Positions 23,288 through 36,998 of a stretch of DNA of 64,000 nt are shown in pieces. A program made the position numbers and the translations under genes. The notes under the pieces were generated by a model, which saw only the letters and a list, made by a program, of their open reading frames with translations, was not told the origin of the DNA and made no database searches. This DNA is from Erodium maritimum (taxonomy: Eukaryota; Streptophyta; Magnoliopsida; Geraniales; Geraniaceae): NCBI GenBank assembly GCA_963921825.1, contig OY997594.1, forward strand, positions 14,513,001 through 14,577,000, written 5' to 3'. Position 1 is the stretch's first letter; each line of letters starts with the position of its first letter.

Positions 23288-24360
23288 GTTTTCGGTTTTA
23301 TTAAATTTTTATTTTAAACTTCCATTTACTTACCTCTTGACTCTAAAAGAACCATATAAAGATATCTACTTGAAAATTTGATTGGATTAATTTGTGAGTA
23401 CATAGGCTTCAAAATCTCAACATGGAGTCACATTTTATAGATCTTATAAAAGCAACTTAAAAACCTAAATTTAATGGGACACACAATAGTATTGTTTAAC
23501 TCAAACCGACTAGCCTGACAGCTTTGAAAGTAGGTCTAGATGCTTTGCATACCTCTGGGTGACCCAGTTAGAGTCTCAGAACCCTTACTACCGCAAGTTA
23601 CGTCTATCCCATCACGTCGAGTTCTCAACAAGCCACCACCATTATTATTGCTCACCTTAGAACCGCCTTGTGCTTATATCGACACAATTGTCCTGCCTCA
23701 AGTGTGAGGATAATCACCTAGGGATCCAAATGAAATCCCTAAATCAGAACAAGACCAGAGGGCCTTCACCTAAGCTCTCCTACCAGAGACTCTAAAGATT
23801 CAAGAATATAAAGGAATTATCAAAAAAGAAGGCCAAGAGAGCCGTAGCATTGTCTGAAAGACCTTCTAAAGAAGATTCTTCGAATTTCTCGACGTTGACC
23901 AGGATGCAAAGGACAACTGTCACTCTCCATCCTCTCGAGTACCAACGAATGCTGCAAAATGCCCTCGTCGGGAGTCATAATGTGCGTTTGCCTGGGCCGG
24001 AGGGTAAGGGGATTACCTTCCTGATCCGACTGTGAGGCCTTCTAGCCAGTTCATATTTCCTGGAGAGAGGTATCCTGATCTCAGCAGGCTAAGACAACCA
24101 CCCGACAAAGTTTTCTAGATCCTTGTTCCTGCTTTATTGGTCTTATATGTTGTATGCTTTATTGTTTTTCTAGTTTACACGATAGGAGTTTGTTACGTAG
24201 TCTAGAACAGAAGTACTCGTATCTCCAATAGGTTCCAAGAGTTAAATCTCGACTTCACAAATTTTATCCTGCTATATTTGTGTTCGACAATATTAATGAT
24301 ATCAGAAATGGTACCCTTTCATAAAAAATGAAACACACAACAAAAATAAACACATAATGA
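23288..24360. other. Intergenic; degraded repeat-like sequence, no gene
   Basis: The stretch 23470-24330 contains mid-GC, broken coding-like sequence on the plus strand, and its last 200 bp resemble the 3' ends of the retroposons in this window. It ends in TTTCATAAAAAATG. I found no target duplication and no domain, so I leave it unassigned. Confidence 0.35.
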
Positions 24361-24605
24361 AATGAAATTAAGTTCTCTTCAAACAAATAACAAAACAAGC
24401 TGAATAGAAATGAGCAAAGAACATAAACCCAGTTGCAGAATGACAGTAAGCATAAAACTCAATCCAATGGCCAAGCACAGGGACTATGTCCCCACAATGT
24501 CTGAACCTAAAAAAAAATCCGAACTTTCCATTAGCCATTGTTGCTTCATCTGTAACCAACAAAGAGCTGAAACAAACCCTCGACACAATCTTCTTCCCCA
24601 AAGCT

Positions 24606-26407
24606 TCAAAAGTGTATCTCGCGTCTCTCAGCAAAGAACTTGCCAGTTATGGCCTGGTCCGGCAGCAGAGACAGCCAAACTCCAGTATCAGCAGCTTCTT
24701 CAGCTGAAATGTTACCAGACCAACCTGTCATGGCAGTCTTAACCCAACCTGGACAGTAACAGTTGATGAAGATCTTCTCTCCATCGGGCCGATCATTAGC
24801 AAGCTGCTTAGCCAGTAATCGAGTATAAGTATTGACTGCAAGTTTGGACACTGCATAATCAGTGTGTGTTTGAGGCCAGCCTCCTTCTTTCCATGTCCCA
24901 TCCTCAACTTGTTTAAGGAAAGTAGATACAATGTTGTCAATGAGTTCCTCTGAGAGTGAGTCCAAGTTACTTAGCTGCTCTCTCAAATTGTCATCTTCAA
25001 TTCTCTGTAATAATAATTCAATCAAGTAGTGAATAGCTTTTAGGGAAAACGTCATTTCCTAGTCCAGTTAGAAAGGTCAATTGCACATCTTAGTCGTGCT
25101 CCACCTTTTGTGACCGATCATAACACAAAAATGGTTTTTTGTTACAAAAAGTAGCATAAAGGTTGTACATTTTTACAAATCCTAGCCCCCTTTTTCATAA
25201 TTATTTTACACGTGATTAGTACTTTTTGTAAACATGTACCACTTTTGTGTTAGGATATGTCACAAAAGGTGGAGCACGGTTAGGATGTGTAAATGATCTT
25301 TCCGACTGGGCTTAAAATCGATGTTATCCCTAGTTTTTAAATTCATCAGCTTCACTACAATGTAATGATACTGAAGATGCCTTGACTTACATTCTTTCTG
25401 CCGTTTAGTTTACCAAGCCTTGAGCTCACATTAACGATTCGAGCACCGACAGCTGAAGGTTTCATTAACGGTAACATAGCCTTGATCATGTTCTTGGTGC
25501 CGAAGTAGTTGGTGGTGATAACATCCTTGGCATGCTCAACATAGTTCTCGGACGACCCAAAGCTGAAGTTGACACCAGCATTATTCACCTGAAGATGTTA
25601 CATTTCTAAATCAACCCAATAGAGAGATTTTAAATGTTACAGTTCAATGATCTGAATAACCATTCTTCAGAGATCTTACCAGAATATCTGTACCGCCGTA
25701 ATTTTGTTTCAACCACTCACAAAAGGTTGTGATAGAGTCTTGGTTGAGGACATCTAGCTGATGGGCAAAGACTTTGAGACCTCCTTCTTGTAAGACCTTA
25801 GCTGCTTCAACGCCGACCTCGGCGTCTCTGGATGTCTGAATAACAGTCAATCCTTGATAAGCAAGTTGCTTTACAATCTCAAATCCAATACCTCTGTTGC
25901 CTCCGGTCACCACTGCAATAGTTTCTGCAGACCACCACCTACAGACCCAAATATATACAATGCCCTTTTCATCTCTGTGATGTCAAAATTTACAATTTTG
26001 ACAAATGGGTTTCACTATTCAAAAAAGTTCAAATTTAGAGATCAATATCAAAATCTGAGGAACTTTTATGAAGAGCAAAGATCAGAACACCAAGAACAAA
26101 CCCAAATGAGAACACCCTCTGAATTGTTCTAAAAAAGGCTCATTTGCACATCCTCTAAATGGTGTCATCAAATGGGTTGATTTGACATTTATTAGTAAAT
26201 ATATTGATTATAAATGTACCTCTGGTGATCAGAATAGGGGATGGTTCTGAGGAGGGAGATTTCTTGAAGTCTTTTTTCTCTGCGCTCTTTGGCTTTCTCC
26301 TTCTTGTCCTTGCTCTTGGGATGAGCATGGTGGTGGTGATGGTGGCCTGAGTCTTTTTCCTTCTCTGCCTCCTTTTCATGTTCTGGTTCCTTTTCTGGCT
26401 CCTCCAT
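24606..26407 (-). CDS. Short-chain dehydrogenase/reductase (SDR), carbonyl/neomenthol reductase-like
   Basis: Four exons, 26220-26407, 25680-25938, 25391-25588 and 24606-25004, join in frame to 347 aa. The N-terminal 50 residues are highly charged and contain a run of six histidines. A classical SDR fold follows: cofactor motif TGGNRGIG (74-81), NNAG (151-154), catalytic Ser about 205 (NVSSR) and YxxxK at Tyr265/Lys269 (DYAVSK). It ends PGWVKTAMTG...GKFFAERREIHF, the ending of the Arabidopsis At5g51030-type proteins. The family includes NADPH-dependent carbonyl, menthone and salutaridine reductases; the substrate here is unknown. The family usually has about 315 aa; the extra length is the basic/His-rich leader. 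No break is seen. Intron 3 holds a MITE. Confidence 0.92.
25061..25312. mobile_element. MITE in intron 3 of the SDR gene
   Basis: The arms are inverted copies over about 75 bp. GTGCTCCACCTTTTGTGA on the left corresponds to TCACAAAAGGTGGAGCAC on the right, continuing outward through GAAAGRTCA and CCAGT. The target duplication is not clear; TA or a longer degraded repeat is possible. It is about 252 bp with no coding capacity. Confidence 0.65.
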
Positions 26408-27049
26408 TGCACTTCTTCTTCTTCTTTGTTAGTTTTCCAAGAGGAAAGGAAAAGAAAACCAAACGAAAAGGTTTGCTTGGTAAAAAACACAACCTCTTGT
26501 CAAAGCCTGCCACGTCGCCAGAGACCTTAAATTTAGCTCGAAATTTACATTTTTTTGTGTTCCTCCTAACATTGTCCACTTAAATCGGACAAATTTGACC
26601 AACCTGAAATAGCAACATACAATGATCTGTCTCTCAGAAACATTTCATCTATCACTCAAAGGGCATAGAAATCTTCACATTTTTCGCAGGTAATCATTAA
26701 TTTCCTAATCTGAAGAACCCGTAATATTGGTTTGATTTGAGATTGGAGTGGATGAGCGGGACTGAGTCCGGTATTTCCCAATCCTCATTGCTTATATGAA
26801 CGGAACCTTTAGCATTCAGTATGGCACTTCATTTTACAAAGCTCAAAAGTAATGAAGTGTATATCCAAAAGAATCTGCATATTCTTTTAATATTGGGTAA
26901 TCAGTTGCATAGTCCCACAGCAAATACTTATCTAGAGCTGTCACCGTTAATTTTGTAATCGACTGTATATGCAACACATGTAGCTTCTGGTTCCATTAAC
27001 AAAACATAACAGAACACACATATCAAGATTGGTTGTGAAAAGGGACAAG

Positions 27050-30000
27050 CTAACTGAGGTCGTCTTCATCGAACTCTTCTTCCTCTTCCTTGGCAGTGCC
27101 CTTCTGCTGTGCACTAACATCGCCTGTAGGCAGTTTCCTTGCAAGCTTGATGACCTGCGGCCATTTCATTTTAGTCAAATGTATGAAACTAACAAAGGTG
27201 CTCACTTCTTAGTTTAAAATACCAGTGATAATATATTGATGACTTCTAGATGAAAAAATTGTATCTGTGAAATTGGATAGCAAGCATAACAATCCCTAAA
27301 ATCTATGGAAGTGGAGGGTACTTAATGGAAGGGAAAGGAAAGCTATGTGATCACAAGGATGAAACGAAAAGATGCGTAGTACTAATAATTAATAAGAAGT
27401 TTTACCATGTTGTCAAGATTTGAAATTGTGCTTGACTTGGCCACACGTTTGATTTCTTCGATATCACCTTCCATATACGCAGAAAATAGCTTACTAGCAC
27501 AGCGGTTCTGGTCACTATTTAAAAATGCATCTATCCTGCAAATGTCCAAAGCAGATCATAGAATCATCACTAGAGACAAAAAGATGGTACCTTGTTGAGT
27601 TTTAAATTATATACAGTAAACGTTAACATCAGTACCAACACTATCAATTTTATTCAAGAAGCTAGGGATGCATATCATATCAGTTAGGAATGAAACAAAA
27701 TATCTAACTGGCTTTGACTTATTATTCATCACATACTGCACATTATAGTCCCCTACACTAAAATTGGATGTTCCAATTTACATGTCCACTTTACATTTGA
27801 TATGGAAATTTTACTTAATTTTCCAGTAGTATCCTGCAAATCAGTTAGTTGTTACACAGCAAGAGCACACAAATTGGGAAATCAACCAATAATAATACTA
27901 TCCTTAATGTTTCCCTAAAGTCAAATATTAGGGTTAATTACCTTTTGACCCCTTATGTATCGGTAACACACCTTTAGTACCCCTTATGTATTGGTAACAC
28001 TAACACACTGGACAAGAGCTTGGTCAAGTTTACGCCATTTTGATGATTTGTGACCAATTCATAAGGCATGTAATTGTTCTGTTACCAATATATAAGGGGT
28101 ATTAAATGATCTGCGACCAATTCGTAAGGGGTACTAAGGGTGTGTTACCAAAATGTAAGGACTTTTATTGAACGTTATAAAACTTTGGGGTACTAAAGGT
28201 GTGTTACCAATTCAAAAGGTGTACAAAAGGTAATTAACCCCAAATATTAGCTATTGCGGGACAGAGGAAGCAACGTATTACGATAGAACAAATTCATAAG
28301 CTACCAATAATGAACTATTCAAGATCAAATTTCATTATATACATTCAAACTATAGAATTCCACCTGAACTTGTTCCAGCTTGGTAACTAACCAAACTCCC
28401 CGAGGAATCGAAACGATAGTGGAAGGTTACCATCCACTGGGATACAAACTGATTGATTGAGACAACTTTATGAAGGGGATTAGTTTATTAATATAAGTTC
28501 ATTTTCTGTCAACATAAAGTATAAACAAACTGGAATACTGAAAATGTATATGAAAAGAAGATAAATAGAGATACTAGGCAGTTTTTTCATGACATTTTGA
28601 ATCTGTGCACGGTAATAATTAACTTGAAGATTGAAATTAAAGTAAATGTGTAACTGGATAAACATGTGATCTGCCTACTAAGTTCATTGTATACCATTTT
28701 CAACATAATTACTGAAGGAACCATTATCTGCAAATTATTAGCATTGTCTAAAACGAACTAAATAGATCATTGATGTCAGGCAGAATGTTTGAACTTACTG
28801 AGAACAGTCATTGTAGCATTTTTCTGCTTGCGTTACATCGTGGGCATAAAGGTATAGAATAATTGCACTGAGATATGCCTGAAGAAACAAAAAATGTTAA
28901 AAGTCAAGATTCCTTCATATCAACTGAATATGGAGAGTTAACAACAAACTAGGATGATCAAGATGTGGTAATAATAAGGGTATATAAATTCAATTCCAGA
29001 CCCGTTTTAAAGCTATTAATTACTTCTCCAGTAGATCTGATTAATTATATAGGTCCTAAAATTGTCTAGTCAAATTCTAGTCAGTAAAATATGTAGGTCC
29101 TATCCTACTGATTTCTAGCCAATTAAACTTACAATACTAGTATTTTGGTCCATCACTATTTGTGATCAGGGACAATCCAAGTTTATCTTTGCATGAGATG
29201 TGTGTGAGTTTACAAGTAAACATAGAAGTAAAATAAAAATGAAGGGAGCAAGAAAATGGCTACTTTCCACACCTTGCATTGGCTGTTTGTAGCACTGCAT
29301 TTATCAGCAGCTAAACCCAATCGCAACATGAAGGCTGCAGCATCTGTGTATCTGTAGGTGATGAACCAATTAAAAATTGCAACTTCTTACATGTTCTAAG
29401 TAAATACATACGCATAAAAGTACAAAGAGATTGCAAATACTTCATATTATAATCTGATTAAACATTCCATAGATGTTCCACATAACTGATATAAGGAGAT
29501 AATCATTCCACGATAAATAAAGGTCAACAACGATTACTATCGACTAATAAACACGGGATCTTCAACAAATGCCACCCAAAAGAGGTAGGCATTAAAAACA
29601 CTTGAAGGGAATATCAGAATGATATGGTTGAACAAAAGATGTATCAGGAACACAGGTGTTAGCTGTTGAGATTATTAAGTGCTCACACTCAGCAAAAGAA
29701 AAGGCATTAGAGGATATGGTATAAATACCTACCAAGAGAAGTACAGTATCATTTTCATACATTAAGCACATCAAACAATTATAGTATTGTTCAGGTAACA
29801 AACTAAAAAACTACCCTCACAAAGAAGAACGATGGACAAGTTATTGCAATTCAGAGTAGAGGGAAGTGAAAAGAGTCCCATGGCATTCATGAATGAGACT
29901 AAAGTGTATTTATAGAAGCATAATATCACAACCATCAATTACTTTACAGCCTGAATCTATACCCTGAGATTGTGAAAAATAAATAAGCAATTCCTTATGT

Positions 30001-33000
30001 GTCATGATTATTTAGCAATGAAGAATCTGAAAAGATTATAGAAAAATAGAGGTACAGATGCAAGTAAACTTGGGCAAATTGATGTCTGATAAGAATAACA
30101 ACAACCTCCTCATAGATTATTTAATTAAATAAATGGGCTCTGTTTTTATGGAAGTTGAACACAATACAATTCTTTATAAATATTTGTTAGATAAGAGCAT
30201 TCCTTCTCAAAGATAATTCGATAAAATCTACTATGCAGACAAGAGAACACATAACCAGGAGTTTTCGTCTTTTATCTTTTATACAATATATAAATTATGA
30301 AGTTAATTACAAAAACACTTTTAATGTGGAAAAATATTGCAGAAGATTGACTCTCTTGAACTCAATATTCCATTGAAAACTTATCAGAAACCATTAACAA
30401 GGAGGATCCTCTTACTTCTCACACTTTATATGAACACCTGCCGCTTCACGATATAGATCAAAGGCCATTTGCTCCTTCCCATCCTCTTCCAGAATGGAAC
30501 AAGCATCGGTAAATAATTGAACAGCTTCATCAGGCACAGCATCTTCCAGAGCACTATAACACGAAACATATTTCAATTGTTTTCCAAATCACGCGTCTAC
30601 TACAAGGATAATAGGAGAGTTACATGATCACTTGAGAAAAGACAGCAAGCAATGTGCAAATAATAAGTCCAACAAATATAAGATAATAAGTCCAATGTTC
30701 TTATTATATAGCTGTGAAACTAAAATTATACAAAGAGCCATAAGTTTGCAGTTAATGTGATAAGATAACTATTCTAGCTCTTTAAACCAAGTAAGGGTGC
30801 ATTGGACATCCATTGCTAATTGCACAGCACTTTAAAGTAAAAATCCACTGTCCAGATTTAGCTATCAGAGAAAATTGGATACTGGCACTGATGAACTTTA
30901 TATTAACATATAATGCAGCCCATATTTTTTACAATGATCCACAATCATGATGATATGTGATAGCCATATGGCTCAAGAACAAGCAAGCTCATAGAAGTCA
31001 TAATTTCAATAGCAAACTTTCTTTTGGTCCATATTTACAAAATGGGTGTGTGACCCCAAATAAACTTGTCGAGTTGATAGAAGTCATAATTTCAATAGCA
31101 AACTTTCTTTTGGTCCATATTTACAGCCGTACTAGGGCTTCAATCCCCCAGAAGGTCCTATATCCTTTTTCTTCTTTTTAGATTTCTACAAATTTTAGCC
31201 CAATAGCGCTTTTCCATAATTAAACCCTAGCTATCCATAAAGCTTGATGCTCTTTTTCACACTAATAAATGTGGCATACACATTTTCTGTTCAGAGTCAT
31301 CATTAGCCACGAGCCATCATTCTACCCATATGGTTGTCCTATTCTGTAATTACCACCAATGTACGTGATGGATCCTTTCAAAAGAATCAGATTCAAACAG
31401 AAACAATAGGCAAAGAACAACTGAGTCCATTTTCCCCCACTGAAGATCTGACAACTGTAAAAATGTGAACAAGTGCAATTCTCTGGACAGAACCTTCAGC
31501 TCCACAAAATATGATAGAGCTGCAATAACAAGGTGGTAAGTCATGTCCTTACCGCGCACCCTTTGCAAGAGCATCAGATGCAGGTTGTGGTCTTCCACAT
31601 TCAATGTATAACTCGGATGCCCTTCTGAAAAAGTCAGATACTTCTTTCCAGTTTCCTAGTTGCTTCGCTAGAGCACCAGCAGATTCCATATGCTTGGCAG
31701 CATCCCAGGGCCTAATTTGCATGTCAAGGATACAACAGAAAAAAGGGTACTATAATAGCCTGCGGGAGAAAATATTACATAGTGGATCAACATGCTAATC
31801 AAAGAAATTGTGGATACGAGGAGAGCATTTCTTGTCCTTTGGAAGCCTTCTCGAATGCAATTTTTGCTTTCTCATAGTTTTTGGCAAGCCTGAATCCAGA
31901 AGCTACGACAGGGAAAAGGTGTATAAAATCCTCAATTGGACAATCACAATGATGTGGGCACTACGGAGTAAAATATTATCATGGATGAAACCAAAACGTT
32001 AAACTAAAGTTACCAACCTGCCTGCTCGTATAGTTCAGTGGCAGTTCTCCAATCAGCATTCCATCTCGTAAAACTAAGTTTTGTTCTGGTAAAATAGAAA
32101 GTGGGCATAATGAATGAATATGTTTTGAAGAAAAAAATCATTAACAGCATGCAATGGTATAAAAATCACATTTTAGACATTTGGAGATTAAAAAAAACTT
32201 ATCTTCACCATTAATATAATGACATTTCTCTTTCCACCCACGGAACCTTAATTACGAGAATAAAGCAAACAAATCTTTGTTCCAAATTCATATTGGTGTA
32301 GCTACATGAAACCTTTAGATTCAGTTGAAGCAACCCCCTAACTTTGGCTCAAATAAATTGTTTTGTTCCTTATTTTTGTGTTACCACGCATCCACCCATC
32401 TAAAGCATTTTCATCTCTCCCCGTTATTTTGCACACAATTTAGAATAGGTATATATATATATACATATACACAATGGAGTAAAATATTCAGTTGTTTAAA
32501 GCCTGTAATCTCTTGCGGAGAGTGGGATTTGTAAAGCAATTTCCACATATGTTTGTAATTATCAACTAGTTATTGTTCAAGGCAACATATTACATTTAAA
32601 TCACGAGAAAATCATTAACCCCAAAAATTTTTTGCACACAATTGCACCATATAAAAGGGTAGCTATATGATAGTGGATTTGAAATTTGGAAATTCTATAA
32701 AAAAAATAAGTTTTCCTAAAATAACTACAGTACAGAAATTAAAACTATTCTGCTTGTATGAAGGGCATTACTATCTCTGACGAGATATATCTGCTCAGGA
32801 ACTTGTGATAAGACCTGGTTTTCCTCTCAGACGTGCTATATGATGCCTTCCAAAACAGACAACTCTACTCACAGGCAATGCTGGCTTCCTTCAATTTCAT
32901 AAGATCGGATCGGGTCTAGCCTATACTCATCTATATGCCTGGAAACTAGGTTACCTGATTTAATGTTCCACCAGAAGTACAAAAACACTAAAAAATTCTC

Positions 33001-33416
33001 AACATTTCTTTCACTTCAGTCTCTATTAATGAGATCAGAAAACTTCTATCAATCATATGCAATATAATCAAGTAAAACTTCAATGTTTATTTGCTGTTAT
33101 GCCCGACCTCAACGGTGATAAATTCAGCTGTGTATTAGCACAAAAATTGTTCCCTTCCTTTTTTTCCTTTTGTAGAAGATGATTATCTCAGAAACCAATA
33201 CCAGTTTCTGTACAGATCAGCTCAAGAGGCTTCCATCAACAAAAATGGATGTAAAATTGCAGAAATCGGCATATTGATCGCAATAATTTTGTAATTGGAC
33301 CCGAGACAGCCTCAAGCATTTGAGAACAACAATCGAAAGGAACGAAGAGAGCGAGAGAAAGAGAGTTACAGTTTGTCGGCTTTAGCCATGAGCTTTTCTG
33401 GATCGGAACCCGCCAT
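27050..33416 (-). CDS. GSNAP: Gamma-soluble NSF attachment protein (gamma-SNAP)
   Basis: Nine exons, 33370-33416, 32018-32085, 31818-31902, 31553-31711, 30416-30553, 29273-29351, 28799-28878, 27406-27535 and 27050-27154, join in frame to 296 aa (Arabidopsis gamma-SNAP about 291). The start MAGSDPEKL and the blocks SPWDAAKHMESAGALAK, ECGRPQPASDALAKGAR, LEEDGKEQMAFDLYR and NSDQNRCASKL are those of plant gamma-SNAP. The protein is an all-helical TPR-like solenoid that recruits NSF to SNARE complexes so they can be disassembled after membrane fusion. The last exon gives a Glu/Asp-rich acidic tail. The gene is 6.4 kb because its introns are long and AT-rich; the first is 1.28 kb and another carries a 310-bp MITE. 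No damage is visible. Confidence 0.95.
27931..28240. mobile_element. Mutator-type MITE in a gamma-SNAP intron
   Basis: A 310-bp element with inverted ends GGGTTAATTACCTTTTG and a perfect 9-bp target duplication CAAATATTA at 27922-27930 and 28241-28249. The arms also share GGTAACACACCTTTAGTACCCC. Nine-base target duplications are typical of Mutator-like elements. No coding capacity. It lies in the intron between exons 7 and 8. Confidence 0.88.
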
Positions 33417-33734
33417 AGCCGAGTTTCAAGCTTCGTCTGTGTGCGGGTTTTGGCTCGTTTCACAGCTGAGACTGGTACCTTCAACAACTATGACGCATCA
33501 TCACGCGCAGGCATTTCTCGGAGTGCGTATCTGCTGCAGTCGTGTGTATTTCGTACAGTTACAGCCTATGAGGTGGCTTTAATAGATGCTTGCCAGGTGG
33601 CAAACTCTATTTTCTTCTTGGATGATTTAACGTATGTTTGGAGTAATTGAAATAGCGATTCGTTATTCAGTTTGTTACGATTGTTTCAGAAATAAAGGCC
33701 ACTGATCTTAGTAGCAGAACGAACAATTATTTTG

Positions 33735-34900
33735 ATAGAAAATAAATCGTTATTCATGATAGCAATGGTATTACTGTTAATCAAACAATACAAAGTGGAG
33801 CCAAAGGTCGGATTCCAAAATATTGTTCGGATGCATCAAAACAAATTCGGTTCTTTTGGACTTATATAACTAGTCATTTTTTTTTATCGTAGACAATACC
33901 TGAGGACATCTTCTTACCAACATTTCAAATTCTTAAAAACAGAACGAAAAACCAAACTAATCAAAAACCGGTAAATATCCAGATCGAAATAAAACAAACT
34001 AAAGCAGAGAACAAGAAAGGAATGGTGCGTTGTCCTGTATGTTATCCTGATATTAACCTCCACTAGCCGCCTCGGGTCTCCTGGGGTAGGCCTTCTCCGA
34101 GCCGTCCCCCCCTCTCTAGGGCCTCTCATTTCCCTTGACAAGATTGCCGAAGAGCCCTCGCCTGTTGATCACTACTATCCTCGTTATCCTCCTCGTCCAA
34201 CAACTGACGGGATTGTGGGAGTAAACCTGAAAGCTCCAGTGCCTTCTTTACTTTGGTTGGCTGGGTGTAGTATTGTCTCGTCTTCCCTTTGCCCTTCTAC
34301 TTCAATCCATGGATCTGTCAATTACGGATCATAACCCCATAAAGGGCGGAGATGTTGTGGTTGGCGTTTCCCGCAACCCTACCCGCCAAAGAGAAGCGGT
34401 ACCGGCCATCCGCTGCTGTAGGTACTGCCTCAATAGTGACTTCCAGGACGTCTTCTTCATCCTCTTAATCGGGGATCGGTAGACGAGGGGTCATCAGGGA
34501 TCTGGCTAGGGATCTAGATCGGATTATCATTGATTGAGGAATCCCGAGGACCGATTCATCCGACCATGGTGCAATAGTACCAGTAAGTCTCGAAATGGAG
34601 GTCCCCACCTCTGCATGTGGCAGGCGGAGAGCAGGGCATGCCGGTGCTTGGGGCTCCACCAGTGGGACATACAAGGACGGGGGTGTCAAACCATACGTGG
34701 GGATGAGGGCGAAGTGTTTGTGGGGAGTCCATTGACTCTAGGTGGGCCCCGAGAGTCCATAGAGGGTCCTGATCGGAGAGAGAAGGAGGAGAATGACGTG
34801 GGGGCTTGGTCATAGTGGTCGACGACAACGGTGAGGAAGAAGAAGGGGGGACCAAGTTTTGAGATAGAAAACCTAAAAATCTCTTAGGCTTGAATTGATC
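33735..34900 (-). mobile_element. Degraded retroposon, copy 3 of the DUF4283-like family
   Basis: On the minus strand it matches copy 1 (2.6-3.9 kb). CPxLRLPHxE lies at about 34620-34650, followed by AADGRYRFSLAGRVAGN, a DUF4283-like stretch, at about 34360-34420. KALELSGLLPQSRQLLDEE (34170-34230) and the 3' ACAGTAATACC motif near 33770 follow. The 3' end is eroded and lies near 33735; the 5' end near 34900 is estimated. I found no target duplication. The copy is broken. Confidence 0.5.
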
Positions 34901-36917
34901 CATTATAGAAAAGTTAGATTAGAATTAGACCGATCTCATAAATAGAGAGACAATCGATATATGGTTAGAGGGATAATCTAAATCGGCCATCATATTGATT
35001 ACTATAAAAGTTTAGGCTATTAATTCCCGAGCAAAATTTAATCTATACTGATGAAACGACGATATAACGTCAAAAAAATGAACTAAAATTTCTAATACAA
35101 TTTATATAGATATCACGAATCTTCTTCACATAGTGTTTTGTATCTAACGATAAGAATTTTCACTGAAGTTTTTTCCCATATAGGTAGAGAATGATAAGGA
35201 CGTGTGAACGTGTTCTTAATGGAAGACGATTCTGATTGTAGAGGATGGCTCGTTGAGGATGCAACAGGGACATCCCTGTCTTGGCATGGTTAGGTAGGTA
35301 CATCCTACTCCTAGGCCCGACCCTGAATCAGGAACTCATGTGTTCCGAAGACGTTTCTTAGTAGTTCTCGTCTGATCTAGGGGTGTAGTTTGAAGCCAAT
35401 TAAGTCGACGTCGGATCCACATTTGTGAAGTCCATATTCTGTAGTTTCTTCAGGGCCAACTCACAAGCCTAAACTTGAGTAGCCCGACCGATCATCCCTC
35501 TAGATAGGCCCTTCGTCGGTTTCTGTGGTCCCGTATTTGTTATCCATTTACGATCTGCATCGTGTCTGGACAATAAGCTCGTCACTATTGCTCCCAAGCC
35601 GATGTCGAGACTTCTCTCTGCATCACTTATGTCGTTCCAGAGTGTTCATCGGAGATCTTGTTGTACTCACGATCGCCCATTTTTTTTTACTAATCAAGTT
35701 ATAACTTATACTATGTAAATAATAATTCGAGGACAAAGGGGATCTAGGGAAGTCGACTAGAGTGGTCGCCAATAATGGGATGGCCCTATTCCGATCCATT
35801 TGAGAGGCATCCCATAGTGCCCACTTTCTATTTTCCTTCCTGTTGCATGAACCTTGGGCGTTGATCGGAGGTCGAGGGTTTCCACCCCACCACGATGGTC
35901 TCTGGGCGATATAGAACGCCACCAACCCTCGAGTCAAGGTCCCTAGCCATTCACGGATGTGCAAGTATCGGTAGGGGTCGATATACTTGTCATGCATGTG
36001 GGGAGAAGGTTCCATTGATACTCAACCAAGCGACCGAGATCATTGGTCGAACTACCACCACTAAGGAAATATGAATAGGGCACCCCTCGCTGCCACCCCA
36101 ACTACCTGCAGGTGAATACCACATCCAAGGGGGAGAGAGACACATCCGAGTCTGTGTCCAGGTGGACATCCGACCTGTTCCATGGAGATCATCTGATCCC
36201 TGCGATTAAGAGCTAAGCGACCAAGTAGAGGACATCCGCATAGGCACTCACTGGCTCACTACGAACGTAACAGGCGACTAGGGCGTCCTTATGAAAATGG
36301 TGTACCTAGGACTCCAAACTGTTTTGGACCCGATATTGGTGAATGGAACATGGTCCACAGAGGGAAAGGGGGATGTTTGGGTGAGGACATGCGGCAACAT
36401 CATGCCCCACCACCTTGGAACAACCTATATTATGCTCTAACTGACCTAGAGGAAGAGGGCGTTGGACAACCCTCCTTATTGGTAATGATGGTAGGCCTCG
36501 ATGGGTAGGACGTGAGGTATACGAAATAGAAGCCAAGCCAAATGAGCCTTTCGGGGGCCCACGGGGTCCCATAGAGGAGACACACCCCATTTCACCGGGA
36601 TTTAAATATGGGGACCTTCTTGGCCACATGGCATCATCATCCCTTCCCCTCAAGGGTCTCCACCAATGGACCAAGATGTTCTTTAAACAAAATAGGTTCA
36701 CCCGAGTCGAGTCAAGAAAAGTATAGACACGATAGATGTGTGCCCCATTGAGAATAGGGTTACACCCCTTAAATTGTTACCTGGAATAGCCGGACAATAT
36801 AAATACATGATAAGCATTTCAGGTATGTTCGCAACTATGTCCCAACCTTCGTTTTGTTTTGCCTTTTGTTGCTAAGTACTTTCATTAATAAAATCTATAC
36901 GTGAAGCTAAAAAAAAC
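34901..36917. other. Degraded repeats; no host gene
   Basis: Two kilobases of broken, mid-GC sequence. The right end reads TTCATTAATAAAATC then GCTAAAAAAAACAT at about 36880-36917 on the plus strand, which looks like the poly(A) end of another LINE-type retroposon. A minus-strand frame at 36306-36701 contains a C-x3-GH-x4-C arrangement reminiscent of a zinc knuckle, which would imply a second element in the opposite orientation. Neither has definable ends. Confidence 0.35.
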
Positions 36918-36998
36918 ATATGTGATAAATCACAAAAAATAAGAAAATGTGTCTCATTCTTATATGCGTGTAAGGAGATATAAGCAATTCAGGTATAT

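Noticed and set aside
36306-36701. Minus-strand C-x3-GH-x4-C as a retroelement zinc knuckle
   Set aside because: The spacing is incomplete and the nearby poly(A) is on the opposite strand, so it is too weak to name an element.
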